Of a stretch of DNA of 64,000 nt, positions 18,615-26,609 are shown piece after piece. Location: contig NZ_QJKI01000003.1 in NCBI RefSeq assembly GCF_003201855.1, positions 1-64,000 on the forward strand, read 5' to 3'. Made by a program: the position numbers and the translations under genes. How positions within the stretch are numbered: the first letter of the stretch is position 1; each line of letters opens with the position of its first letter. The notes under the pieces are model-generated. The model had not been told where the DNA came from. It saw nothing but the letters and a program-made list of their open reading frames with translations, and made no database searches. This DNA comes from Rivihabitans pingtungensis (GTDB lineage: Bacteria > Pseudomonadota > Gammaproteobacteria > Burkholderiales > Aquaspirillaceae).

Positions 18615-19253
18615 TCAGGCGCCCGGCGCGGCCACCAAGCCATGGCGCAGTGCCAGTTGCATCAGGCCAATATCGTTGTGCACTTCCAGCTTTTGGCGAA
18701 TCGCCGACAGATAATTGAGCACGGTCTTGGCGCTCAGGTGCAGCTGCTCGGCAATGCGCGCCGGCGGCTCGCCGGCCACCGCCAGGCGCAAGATGTCGAA
18801 TTCGCGCGGCGTCAGCCGGCTGATGGCGGCGTCGGCTTCCAGGCTGTCGTTGGCCAGCAGCTCGGCCATGTCCGGCGACAACACCCGCCGCCCCTGCGCC
18901 ACCTTGCGCAGCGCCGCCAGCATGTCGTCCGGGTCGGCGTGTTTGGTCAGATAGCCCTGCGCGCCAGCGCGAAACGCCTGGCGGGCGTAGCCGGCGTGCT
19001 GGTGCATGGTGAACACCAGGATGGCCAAATCCGGCTGCCGAGCCAGCAGGCGGCTGATGGCCTCCATGCCGCTGCCCAGTTGCAGCGACAAATCCACCAC
19101 CGCCACGTTCACCGGCTGGCGGCGCAGCGCGGCGCAGGCTTCGTCGGCGGTGGCGGCCTCGGCCACCACGCGCATATCGGCCTCGGCGTCGATCAGGCGG
19201 CGGTAGCCGGTGCGCACCACAGCGTGGTCGTCCAGCAGCAGGATATGAATCAT
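18615..19253 (-). CDS. LuxR-type response regulator (MoxX-like)
   Basis: This 212-residue regulator has an N-terminal receiver domain (LLLDDHAVVRTGYRRLI with acidic pocket; phospho-acceptor Asp in VAVVDLSLQLGSG) and a C-terminal GerE/LuxR helix-turn-helix (SRLTPREFDILRLAVAGEPP then LSAKTVLNYLSAIRQKL). Start chosen at MIHILLL with GAGGA upstream. It lies downstream of the sensor kinase on the same strand, so the two form a pair, but a MITE copy sits between them. By position and kinase type it may control the alcohol dehydrogenase genes. Confidence 0.88.
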   Translation of the reverse strand: MIHILLLDDHAVVRTGYRRLIDAEADMRVVAEAATADEACAALRRQPVNVAVVDLSLQLGSGMEAISRLLARQPDLAILVFTMHQHAGYARQAFRAGAQGYLTKHADPDDMLAALRKVAQGRRVLSPDMAELLANDSLEADAAISRLTPREFDILRLAVAGEPPARIAEQLHLSAKTVLNYLSAIRQKLEVHNDIGLMQLALRHGLVAAPGA

Positions 19254-19341
19254 GGCGTCCTCGTGACGGATAGGGTTTTCAGCGCCGCTGACCAAACCGG
19301 TTGTGCGGCCTTGTTGGATGGCTTGTGCTGTCTGTGGCTAA

Positions 19342-19452
19342 GAGTCGCTAACAAAACCCAGCGAAGCGGCCCTGGCTAGGCGTGTGACCGCAGACAGTAC
19401 AAGCGGTACGGCAAGGTCACACAACAACGCCAGGGGGTTTTGTTAGCGGCTC
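19342..19452 (+). mobile_element. Palindromic MITE-like element, copy C
   Basis: This well-preserved 111-bp copy is flanked by TAA on both sides (19339-19341 and 19453-19455). Its ends are GAGTCGCTAACAAAACCC and GAGCCGCTAACAAAACCC. The inner arms are CCTGGC/GCCAGG and a perfect GTGTGACC/GGTCACAC. Reversed, it differs from copy D at a single base. It lies between a sensor kinase gene and its response regulator and could reduce read-through into the latter. Confidence 0.92.
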
Positions 19453-19481
19453 TAAAGGCGCGGCTGGGGCTGTGTGAGCCG

Positions 19482-20750
19482 CTAACTCAGCCCCAGCAGC
19501 GGCGCGTGCAAACTCACGCACAGCCCGCCGCCGGGGTTCAGCGCCAATGTCACGCCGCCGCCGACACTCTCCAGTCTCTCGCGCATCCCCAGCAGACCAC
19601 AACCATACTTTGGCACGACACGCGCCACGCCGTTGTCGCTGACCGACACACACAAGCAGCCGTCCGTCACCTCGGCGCGCAATTGCACGGCCGTGGCCTG
19701 GCTGTGGCGGGCGATATTGGTCAGGCACTCCTGCACGGCGCGGTATAGCTGCAAGGCGTGGCGGGCGGGCAGCGGCGGCATGGCTTGCCAATTGGCGTCC
19801 AGCTGCACTTCCGGGCGGCGCGCCTGCCATTGCCGGGTGAGCTCTTCCAGCGCCTCGGCCAGCGACAGGCCGTCCAGGCCATGCGGGCGCAGCTCGCTGA
19901 GCAGGGCGCGGATATGGCGATGAATGCGCTGGGTTTCTTGCTGGATGTCGCGCACGCACTGGCGCTGCGGGTGCTCCGGCTCGCTGGGGCCGTGGCGCAG
20001 CAAATAGGCGGCGCACACGCCAATTGCCTCCAGCGACTGGCCCAGCTCGTCGTGCAACTCACGCGCCAGCTCGGCTTGTTCTTGCTCGCGCACCGCCAGC
20101 AGCCGGCGGCTGAGCTGGCGCTGGCGCTGGCGGGCGGCGTGCAGCTTGGCCGACAGGGTGTTCAGCGTTTGCGCGATGCGGTCGAACTCGCGCAGGGCAA
20201 AGCGCGGCAGCGTCAGCGGCTGGCTGTCGTCTTCCAACGCGCGGATGGCGGCTTCGATGCGCCGGGCCGGCGCCAGCGCGCGGCCAATGGTCAGCCAGCA
20301 GGCCACCAGCGAGATGGCGCTGATCACCACGGTGAACAGGATCACGCCGCTGGCGTCGCGGATTTTTTCTTCGATTTCGCTGTAGGGCTCCAGCGCCACA
20401 TGCACCACATGGCCATCCAGATTCAGCGCAATCGGCTGGCGGTCAAACTGCACTTGCGCGGCCAGCGGCGCCAGCCAGCCGGGGGCTTCATCCCCCGCCG
20501 GCGCATCCGGCCCGCCGCCCAGACGCAGGGTGACATGGCGAAAGCCGCCGGCTGCCACCAGCTCGCGCACGCGCGCCGGGTTGGCGTCGGCGCGGCCCAG
20601 GGCGTCGATCAGTTGCAATAGCCGGGCCGAGGCGCGCAGCTCTTCTTCGGCGTCGGCGCGCGCGGCGTTCAGCCAGTACAGGCTGACACAGGCGATCAGC
20701 AGCAGAGAGAACAAGCCCATCCAGGCGGTCAAGCGCTTGCGTAAATCCAT
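19482..20750 (-). CDS. MoxY-like sensor histidine kinase (HisKA_3)
   Basis: This 422-residue membrane kinase has an N-terminal helix (10-30), a periplasmic domain of the LapD/MoxY type (about 30-135, ending EPYSEIEEKIRDASG), a second helix (135-158), a HAMP-like linker and a NarL-type HisKA_3 domain with phospho-His in AELARELHDELGQSLEAIG. ATP-binding N and G boxes are VQECLTNIARHSQA and GCGLLGMRERLESVGG. MoxY-class kinases control methanol or ethanol dehydrogenase genes in methylotrophs and pseudomonads, fitting the two PQQ dehydrogenases nearby. It is divergent from the TonB receptor across a 283-base regulatory gap. Confidence 0.87.
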   Translation of the reverse strand: MDLRKRLTAWMGLFSLLLIACVSLYWLNAARADAEEELRASARLLQLIDALGRADANPARVRELVAAGGFRHVTLRLGGGPDAPAGDEAPGWLAPLAAQVQFDRQPIALNLDGHVVHVALEPYSEIEEKIRDASGVILFTVVISAISLVACWLTIGRALAPARRIEAAIRALEDDSQPLTLPRFALREFDRIAQTLNTLSAKLHAARQRQRQLSRRLLAVREQEQAELARELHDELGQSLEAIGVCAAYLLRHGPSEPEHPQRQCVRDIQQETQRIHRHIRALLSELRPHGLDGLSLAEALEELTRQWQARRPEVQLDANWQAMPPLPARHALQLYRAVQECLTNIARHSQATAVQLRAEVTDGCLCVSVSDNGVARVVPKYGCGLLGMRERLESVGGGVTLALNPGGGLCVSLHAPLLGLS

Positions 20751-20872
20751 ATTGACCCCCTACTTTAGTTGAATCGACATTTAAATCAATTTGTGAATTT
20801 AGCAGAATAAACACACGGGTTTTCTGCATGTCACTCTAGCATATTCCGCCGTAAATCCATATTCGGCCAGTT

Positions 20873-20909
20873 CGGGAAATTTTCCCGACCCTGGCGGGTG
20901 ATTTTCCCT
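20873..20909. promoter_or_regulatory. Tandem CGGGA-N5-TCCCG palindromes before the TonB receptor
   Basis: A perfect palindrome CGGGAAATTTTCCCG (20873-20887) is followed exactly 22 bases on, centre to centre, by a weaker CGGGTGATTTTCCCT (20895-20909). Two helical turns of spacing fits cooperative dimers. Related palindromes occur upstream of both PQQ dehydrogenases. It lies between the kinase and receptor genes, so it could act on both. The binding protein is inferred to be one of the two LuxR-type regulators. Confidence 0.65.
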
Positions 20910-21033
20910 GTTTAGGCTGGGAACAAATCCTGATACTGCCGGTCAGGCGGCGGATGAATGGGCCTGATGCCCGGAGTGACGCACAACAGCACATATCCGC
21001 CAAAAACAACAATGACATGATTAATATACGGAC

Positions 21034-23541
21034 ATGGCCATGCTGCAATTTTATCAAATCCCCTGTCGCGGTCCGGCGCGCGCGCCCTGGTTATTGTGCA
21101 TTGCCGGCCTGCTGGGCCCGGTGGTGGCGCAGGCGGAAGACGCCGCGCTGGCCGAGGTCACCGTGGTGGGCGCCACGCCGCTGCCAGGCCTGGGGCTGAG
21201 CCGTGCGCAGGTGGCGGCTCCGGTGGTCAGCCGCAACGCCGCCGCGCTGCAACACAGCCAGCGCGCCACCCTGGGCGAGTTTCTCGAGCGCGAGCTGGGC
21301 AGCGTGCATATCAACGACATGCAGGGCAACGCCTTGCAGGCCGATGTCAATTACCGCGGCTACACCGCCTCGCCGCTGCTTGGCACGCCGCAGGGCTTGT
21401 CGGTGTACCTGGACGGCATGCGCATGAACCAGCCGTTTGGCGACGTGGTCAGCTGGGATGCGCTGCCGCGTTCGGCGCTGGCCACGCTGACGCTGATGCC
21501 CGGCTCCAATCCGCTGTTTGGCCTGAACACCCTGGGCGGCGCGCTGGCGCTGACCACCAAGGACGGCCTGAGCCATCCCGGCACGGCGATTGAAACGGGC
21601 TATGGGTCGGATCAGCGCCGTCGGCTGGGTTTTGAGCATGGCGGCTCGGCGGCCAATGGCCTGAACTGGTTTGTCACCGGCAACTGGATGAAAGAAAACG
21701 GCTGGCGCGAGCATTCGCCCTCAGAAACCCGTCAGCTGTTCGCCAAGCTGGGCTGGAGTGGCGAGCGCACCGACCTGGCCGCCGCGCTGGGCTGGGCCGA
21801 CAACACGCTGACCGGCAATGGCCTGCAAGACGCCCGCCTGCTGGCGCGCGACTACCGCAGCGTGTACACCCAGCCAGACGAAACCGACAACCGCAGCGCC
21901 TGGCTGAACCTCACCGGCAAGCACCAGCTGAACGACCGCGTGCAGCTCTCTGGCAATGCCTACGCGCGCCGACTGAGCAGCAGCACGCTGAATGGCGACC
22001 TGAACGAAGATTCGCTGGATCAGCAGGTGTATTTGCAGCGCACCAGCACCGCCGACCGCAATGCGCTGAGCAAGGCCGGCTACAGCAATTTGCCCAGCCA
22101 GAACGAAACCGCCGCCAATACGCCGTTTCCGTACTGGCGCTGCCTGGCGCAAACCGCGCTGGCCGACGAGCCGGCAGAAAAATGCAACGGCCTGCTCAAC
22201 CGCACCCGCACCCGGCAGACGCAATACGGCTTTAGCGGCCAGTTCACCCTGCAGGACACGGGTAACCAGTTCACCGCCGGGCTGGGCTACGACGCCAGCC
22301 GGGTGCGCTTTAGCCAGACCAGCCAGTTTGGCTATCTGAACCCCGACCGTAGCGTGACGCCGGTGAATTTCTTTGCCGACGGCAGAGAAATCGACGACAG
22401 CGGCGTGCCGGTGGACAACCGGGTGAACCTGAGCGGGCGCACCCGCACCTGGAGCCTGTTCGCCACCGACACCCTGACCCTGGCCGAGCACTGGCACCTC
22501 ACCCTGTCGGCGCGCTGGAACCAAACCCGCCTGAGCGTGCGCGACCACATCACCCCGGGCGGCGGCGCCGGCTCGATGGACGGCGACCACCGCTTCAGCC
22601 GGCTTAACCCGGCCGCCGGATTGAGCTATGCGCCCAGCGCCAACCTGACCGCCTGGCTGGGCTACAACCAGGGCAGCCGCGCCCCCAGCGTGGTGGAGCT
22701 GGGCTGCGCCGACCCCAGCAACCCTTGCCGCCTGCCCAACGCCATGGCCAGCGACCCAGCCTTGCGTCAGGTGGTCACCCACACCTGGGAAGCCGGCGTG
22801 CGCGGCAAATTCACGCCGAATCTGCGCTGGCAGCTGGGCGGCTTTCGCGCCGACAGCCGCGACGACATCCTGTTTGTCGCGTCGCGCCAGAGCGGTTCTG
22901 GCTATTTCAAGAACGTGGACCGCACCCGCCGCCAGGGCGTCGAGCTGGGCTTGAGCGGCGAGCATGGCGCGTTTAATTGGGGGCTGGATTACACCTATCT
23001 GGACGCCACCTACCAAAGCGCAGAAACCCTCACCGCCGCCGCCAACAGCAGCCAGGACGCCAGCGGCAATATCCGCGTGCAGCCGGGCGACCGCCTGCCG
23101 CTGACCCCGCGCCATCTGGTCAAGCTGCGCGCCGATTATCGCTTTTCGCCGCAATGGCAGGCTGGCGTGGCCATGCGCGCCGTGGCGGGCAGCCTGGCGC
23201 GCGGCAATGAAAACGGCCAGCACCAGTCCGACGGCGTATACAACCTGGGCCCAGGCCGCAGCGCCGGCTACGCGGTATGGGATTTGACTGGCGAATACCG
23301 GCCGACGACCCAACTGACCGTGTTTGGCCAGGTGAACAATGTCTTTGACCGCCGCTACGCCACCGCCGCCCAACTGGGCGCCACCGGCTTTACCAGCGAT
23401 GGCAATTTTGTGGCGCGGCCGTTTGCGGCGGTGGGTGGCAAGTACCCGCTGATGCACGCCACCTTCTACGCCCCCGGCGCGCCGCGCAGCTTCTGGCTGG
23501 GTGTGCGCTATGAGTTTGACAAGGTGGCGCAAAAAGACTGA
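21034..23541 (+). CDS. TonB-dependent outer membrane receptor
   Basis: This 835-residue receptor has a signal peptide ending near VVAQA, a TonB box-like EVTVVGA, a plug domain (about 55-190, with NYRGYTASPLLGTPQGLSVYLDG and NPLFGLNTLGGALAL) and a 22-strand barrel ending in aromatic-rich SFWLGVRYEF. The ligand cannot be read from sequence. Its place beside a MoxY-like kinase and lanthanide-type PQQ dehydrogenase, and an upstream palindrome shared with both dehydrogenases, suggest import of a metal complex, possibly a lanthanide, as for LutH-type receptors. The start is uncertain: ATG at 21034 or 21040, both with weak ribosome sites. A terminator follows. Confidence 0.9.
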   Translation: MAMLQFYQIPCRGPARAPWLLCIAGLLGPVVAQAEDAALAEVTVVGATPLPGLGLSRAQVAAPVVSRNAAALQHSQRATLGEFLERELGSVHINDMQGNALQADVNYRGYTASPLLGTPQGLSVYLDGMRMNQPFGDVVSWDALPRSALATLTLMPGSNPLFGLNTLGGALALTTKDGLSHPGTAIETGYGSDQRRRLGFEHGGSAANGLNWFVTGNWMKENGWREHSPSETRQLFAKLGWSGERTDLAAALGWADNTLTGNGLQDARLLARDYRSVYTQPDETDNRSAWLNLTGKHQLNDRVQLSGNAYARRLSSSTLNGDLNEDSLDQQVYLQRTSTADRNALSKAGYSNLPSQNETAANTPFPYWRCLAQTALADEPAEKCNGLLNRTRTRQTQYGFSGQFTLQDTGNQFTAGLGYDASRVRFSQTSQFGYLNPDRSVTPVNFFADGREIDDSGVPVDNRVNLSGRTRTWSLFATDTLTLAEHWHLTLSARWNQTRLSVRDHITPGGGAGSMDGDHRFSRLNPAAGLSYAPSANLTAWLGYNQGSRAPSVVELGCADPSNPCRLPNAMASDPALRQVVTHTWEAGVRGKFTPNLRWQLGGFRADSRDDILFVASRQSGSGYFKNVDRTRRQGVELGLSGEHGAFNWGLDYTYLDATYQSAETLTAAANSSQDASGNIRVQPGDRLPLTPRHLVKLRADYRFSPQWQAGVAMRAVAGSLARGNENGQHQSDGVYNLGPGRSAGYAVWDLTGEYRPTTQLTVFGQVNNVFDRRYATAAQLGATGFTSDGNFVARPFAAVGGKYPLMHATFYAPGAPRSFWLGVRYEFDKVAQKD

Positions 23542-23567
23542 ACGCGCATGAACCGGCTTCTCCTTAC

Positions 23568-23590
23568 AGCCGCCTTAGGGCGGCTTTTTT
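23568..23590 (+). terminator. Intrinsic terminator after the TonB receptor gene
   Basis: Arms AGCCGCC and GGCGGCT close a short loop and are followed by a run of six T, 27 bases after the receptor stop codon. Confidence 0.9.
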
Positions 23591-23713
23591 ATGGTGGATG
23601 GCGCTGGATATTTAAATGCCGGGCTCGCCTATTCGCCTTTAGTCGTATTTTTCAGTGAATAGCAGTTTTATTGTGCTGTCGATAAATCTGATTTTAAATA
23701 TCAGCAGAGTATC

Positions 23714-23750
23714 CGGGAAAAAATCCTGCTTTGTCCGGGCGTGACGCCCA
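23714..23750. promoter_or_regulatory. Tandem CGGG-type palindromes before exaA-like gene
   Basis: CGGGAAAAAATCCTG (23714-23728; one mismatch to CGGGA-N5-TCCCG) is followed 22 bases on, centre to centre, by CGGGCGTGACGCCCA (23736-23750). The spacing is the same as before the TonB receptor. The pair lies 91-127 bases before the dehydrogenase start, a good position for an activator. The wider gap 23591-23840 is AT-rich and otherwise empty. Confidence 0.6.
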
Positions 23751-23840
23751 GGGTTAAATCATGCACTCCGCTTACACTTGTTTGTGGGCAAAGCTGTGTG
23801 ACTGCACGCATGGCAAACCAGACAAGACAAGGACGGAGAT

Positions 23841-25697
23841 ATGCACACCACCATCAAACACACCCTGCGGCGCGCGCCGCTGGCCGCGGTGATTTCGCTG
23901 GCGCTGGCCGGCGCCGCGCTGGCCGGCACGGTCAGCTGGGAAGACATCGCCAGCGACGACAAAACCCCGAAAGACGTGCTGATGTACGGCATGGGCCTAA
24001 AGGGCCAGCGCTTTAGCGCGCTCAAGCAGGTGTCCGCCAAGAATGTGGCCGACCTGGTCCCGGCGTGGAGCTTTTCGTTTGGCGGCGAAAAACAGCGCGG
24101 CCAGGAAACCCAGGCGATTGTGCATGATGGGGTGATCTACATCACCGCCTCGTACTCGCGCATGTTCGCCATCGACGCCAAGACCGGCAAGCAGCTGTGG
24201 GCCTACGAGCACCGCCTGGCCGACGACATCCGCCCATGTTGCGACGTGATCAACCGCGGCGCGGCGATTTATGGCGACAAGGTGTACTTTGGCACGCTGG
24301 ACGCCAGCATCGTGGCGCTGAACAAAGACACCGGCAAAGTGGTGTGGAAAGAAAAATTCGGCGACCACAAAATCGGCTACACCATGACCGGTGCGCCGAC
24401 CGTGGTCAAAGATCAAAAAACCGGCCGCATGCTGCTGATCCACGGCTCGTCGGGCGACGAATTCGGCGTGGTCGGCTGGCTGTACGCCCGCGACCCGGAC
24501 ACCGGCAAAGAAGTGTGGGCGCGCCCGCTGGTGGAAGGCCATATCGGCCGCCTGAACGGCCAGCCGTCCACCCCGACCGGCGACCCGAAAGCCCCGTCGT
24601 GGCCGAACGACCCGAATTCGCCCACCGGCAAGGTGGAAGCCTGGAGCCATGGCGGCGGCGCGCCGTGGCAGAGCGCCACCTTTGACCCGGACACCAACAC
24701 CATCATCATCGGCGCCGGCAACCCGGCCCCGTGGAACACCCACAAGCGCTCGCCGGGTGATTCTTTGTTCACCTCCGGCCAGGCCTATGTGGACGCCAGC
24801 ACTGGCGAGCTGAAGGGGTTTTACCAGCACACGCCGAACGACGCCTGGGACTTCTCCGGCAATAACGAAATCGTGCTGTTTGACTACAAAGACCCGAAAA
24901 CCGGCAAAACCATCAAGGCCGGCGCTCATGCCGACCGCAATGGCTTTTTCTATGTGACCGACCGCACCCAGCTGGCCAATGGCGCCGGCTACCCGAACAA
25001 ACCCACCGCGCTGCTGAACGCCTTCCCGTTTGTGGAGGGCATCACCTGGGCCAAGCACATCGACCTGAAAACCGGCCGCCCGGTGGAGCCGACGCCGAGC
25101 AACCGTCCGCCGCTGCCGGAAGGCGGCGAAGCGCATGGCAAGAGCGTGTTTGTCTCGCCGCCGTTCCTGGGCGGCAAGAACTGGAACCCGATGTCGTACA
25201 ACCCGGACACTGGTCTGTTCTATGTGGCCGCCAACCACTGGGGCATGGACTACTGGACCGAGCAAGTCACCTACAAGCCGGGTTCGGCCTATCTGGGCCA
25301 GGGCTTCCGCATCAAGCGTCTGTTTGACGACCACGTCGGCACCTTGCGCGCGGTTGACCCGCGCACCGGCAAGATTGTCTGGGATCACAAAGAAACCTTC
25401 CCGTTCTGGGCCGGCACCTTGTCCACCGCTGGCGGCCTGCTGTTCACCGGCACCTCGGATGGCTACGTGAAGGCGTTTGACGCCAAAACCGGCAAGGAGC
25501 TGTGGAAATTCCAGACCGGCTCGGGGATTGTCTCCTCGCCGGTCACCTGGGAGCAGGACGGCGAGCAGTACATCGGCCTGGCCTCTGGCTATGGCGGCGC
25601 GGTGCCGCTGTGGGGCGGCGACATGGCCCAGTTGACCAAGCAGGTGAATCAGGGCGGCAGTTTCTGGGTGTTCAAGCTGCCGCGCCGCGCCCGCTAA
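23841..25697 (+). CDS. exaA: PQQ-dependent alcohol dehydrogenase, calcium type (ExaA/PedE-like)
   Basis: This 618-residue periplasmic quinoprotein oxidises primary alcohols such as ethanol to aldehydes and passes electrons to a c-type cytochrome. It has a Sec signal (cleavage near AALAG), an eight-bladed propeller with repeated tryptophan-docking DxxTGKxxW motifs, the vicinal disulfide pair CC at 133-134, and catalytic Asp337 in WDFSGNNE. Residue 339, two after that Asp, is Ser, as in calcium enzymes, where lanthanide enzymes have Asp. Length matches quinoprotein ethanol dehydrogenases. GGAG lies four bases before ATG. A near-perfect MITE copy begins right after the TAA stop. No PQQ synthesis genes are in the window. 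Confidence 0.93.
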   Translation: MHTTIKHTLRRAPLAAVISLALAGAALAGTVSWEDIASDDKTPKDVLMYGMGLKGQRFSALKQVSAKNVADLVPAWSFSFGGEKQRGQETQAIVHDGVIYITASYSRMFAIDAKTGKQLWAYEHRLADDIRPCCDVINRGAAIYGDKVYFGTLDASIVALNKDTGKVVWKEKFGDHKIGYTMTGAPTVVKDQKTGRMLLIHGSSGDEFGVVGWLYARDPDTGKEVWARPLVEGHIGRLNGQPSTPTGDPKAPSWPNDPNSPTGKVEAWSHGGGAPWQSATFDPDTNTIIIGAGNPAPWNTHKRSPGDSLFTSGQAYVDASTGELKGFYQHTPNDAWDFSGNNEIVLFDYKDPKTGKTIKAGAHADRNGFFYVTDRTQLANGAGYPNKPTALLNAFPFVEGITWAKHIDLKTGRPVEPTPSNRPPLPEGGEAHGKSVFVSPPFLGGKNWNPMSYNPDTGLFYVAANHWGMDYWTEQVTYKPGSAYLGQGFRIKRLFDDHVGTLRAVDPRTGKIVWDHKETFPFWAGTLSTAGGLLFTGTSDGYVKAFDAKTGKELWKFQTGSGIVSSPVTWEQDGEQYIGLASGYGGAVPLWGGDMAQLTKQVNQGGSFWVFKLPRRAR

Positions 25698-25808
25698 GAG
25701 CCGCTAACAAAACCCCCTGGCGTTGTTGTGTGACCTTGCCGTACTGCTTGTACTGTCTGCGGTCACACGCCTAGCCAGGGCCGCTTCGCTGGGTTTTGTT
25801 AGCGACTC
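25698..25808 (-). mobile_element. Palindromic MITE-like element, copy D
   Basis: This 111-bp copy has TAA on both sides (25695-25697, which is the exaA stop, and 25809-25811). It is the reverse complement of copy C with one difference (GTACTGC here, GTACCGC there), so one of the two moved or was copied recently. Insertion into the TAA stop followed by duplication of TAA would leave exaA unaltered. Confidence 0.93.
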
Positions 25809-25876
25809 TAAGCCCATTCTCGTCCACCGTTTGCCGCCCTGGCGTTCGCCGGGGCGGATGATGACAAGGATTCTTG

Positions 25877-26467
25877 ATGATGTTGACTCTGCCGCGCCTG
25901 GCGCTGGCGCTGGGTCTGGCCGTTGCGCTGGCCCACGCCGATGAACCCCCGGCCTCCAGCCTGGCGGCGGAAACCGTGGTCAACGGCTGCCGCATCGCGC
26001 CAAAAACGCAATGCCCAGGGGCCGATTTGCGCCATGCCGACCTCAAGGCGGCCAATCTGGCCGGCGCCAATCTCACTGGCGCGGATTTGCGCCGCGCCGA
26101 TTTGCGCATGGCCAACCTCACCGGCGCCATGCTGGACGGCGCCGATTTAAGCGGCGCGCGGATCAATCGCGGTTATCTGGCCGGCGCCTCGCTGAAAAAA
26201 GCCCGGCTGGTGGGCACAGATCTGGAGTTGTCGCGGCTGATGCGCGCCGACTTCAGCGACGCCGACCTCACCGCCGCCAGCCTGGAAGCCGCGCGCGCCG
26301 CTTATGCGGTGTTTCACCGCAGCCGCCTGATCGCCACCAATTTGCAGGAAACCAAGTTCAACGGCGCCAACTTCTGGGAGGCGACCATGGAAGGGTCGGT
26401 GATTCGCTACGCGATTTTCCCTGAGGCGTTCTTCGAAGGCTGCCAGGGTTGTCCGCATGACTGGTGA
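25877..26467 (+). CDS. Secreted pentapeptide-repeat protein
   Basis: This protein of about 196 residues has a signal peptide ending near ALAHA and about 20 pentapeptide repeats of the A(D/N)Lxx type (GADLRHADLKAANLAGANLTGADL and onward), which fold as a right-handed quadrilateral beta-helix. Two cysteine pairs (NGC..QC near the start and EGCQGC at the end) could form caps. It lies between the two PQQ dehydrogenase genes, and similar proteins occur near pseudomonad ethanol dehydrogenases (from memory). The role is unknown. TTG at 25874 or ATG at 25880 are alternative starts; AAGGA favours 25877. Confidence 0.8.
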   Translation: MMLTLPRLALALGLAVALAHADEPPASSLAAETVVNGCRIAPKTQCPGADLRHADLKAANLAGANLTGADLRRADLRMANLTGAMLDGADLSGARINRGYLAGASLKKARLVGTDLELSRLMRADFSDADLTAASLEAARAAYAVFHRSRLIATNLQETKFNGANFWEATMEGSVIRYAIFPEAFFEGCQGCPHDW

Positions 26468-26555
26468 TGCATCATGCGCCAAACCCTTGTTTTTGCACCC
26501 TACCCGACTTTGGTCGAATAGGCGCAACCGGGTGTGCTCTCCACAATCAGAGGGC

Positions 26556-26570
26556 CGGGATTTTTTCCCG
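26556..26570. promoter_or_regulatory. CGGGA-N5-TCCCG palindrome before the lanthanide-type dehydrogenase
   Basis: CGGGATTTTTTCCCG is a perfect 5-5-5 palindrome 40 bases before the ATG. It shares both arms with the site before the TonB receptor. No second copy is seen at 22-base spacing. Lying so near the start codon, it could act differently from the sites before the other two genes. Confidence 0.55.
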
Positions 26571-26609
26571 CGCCAATGAAGCCCAATTGACAAGTGGAGA
26601 ACCGGAGAG

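Noticed and set aside
21721..23532. A 603-codon open frame opposite the TonB receptor gene.
   Set aside because: The real receptor on the other strand has complete plug and barrel features; the antisense frame has none.
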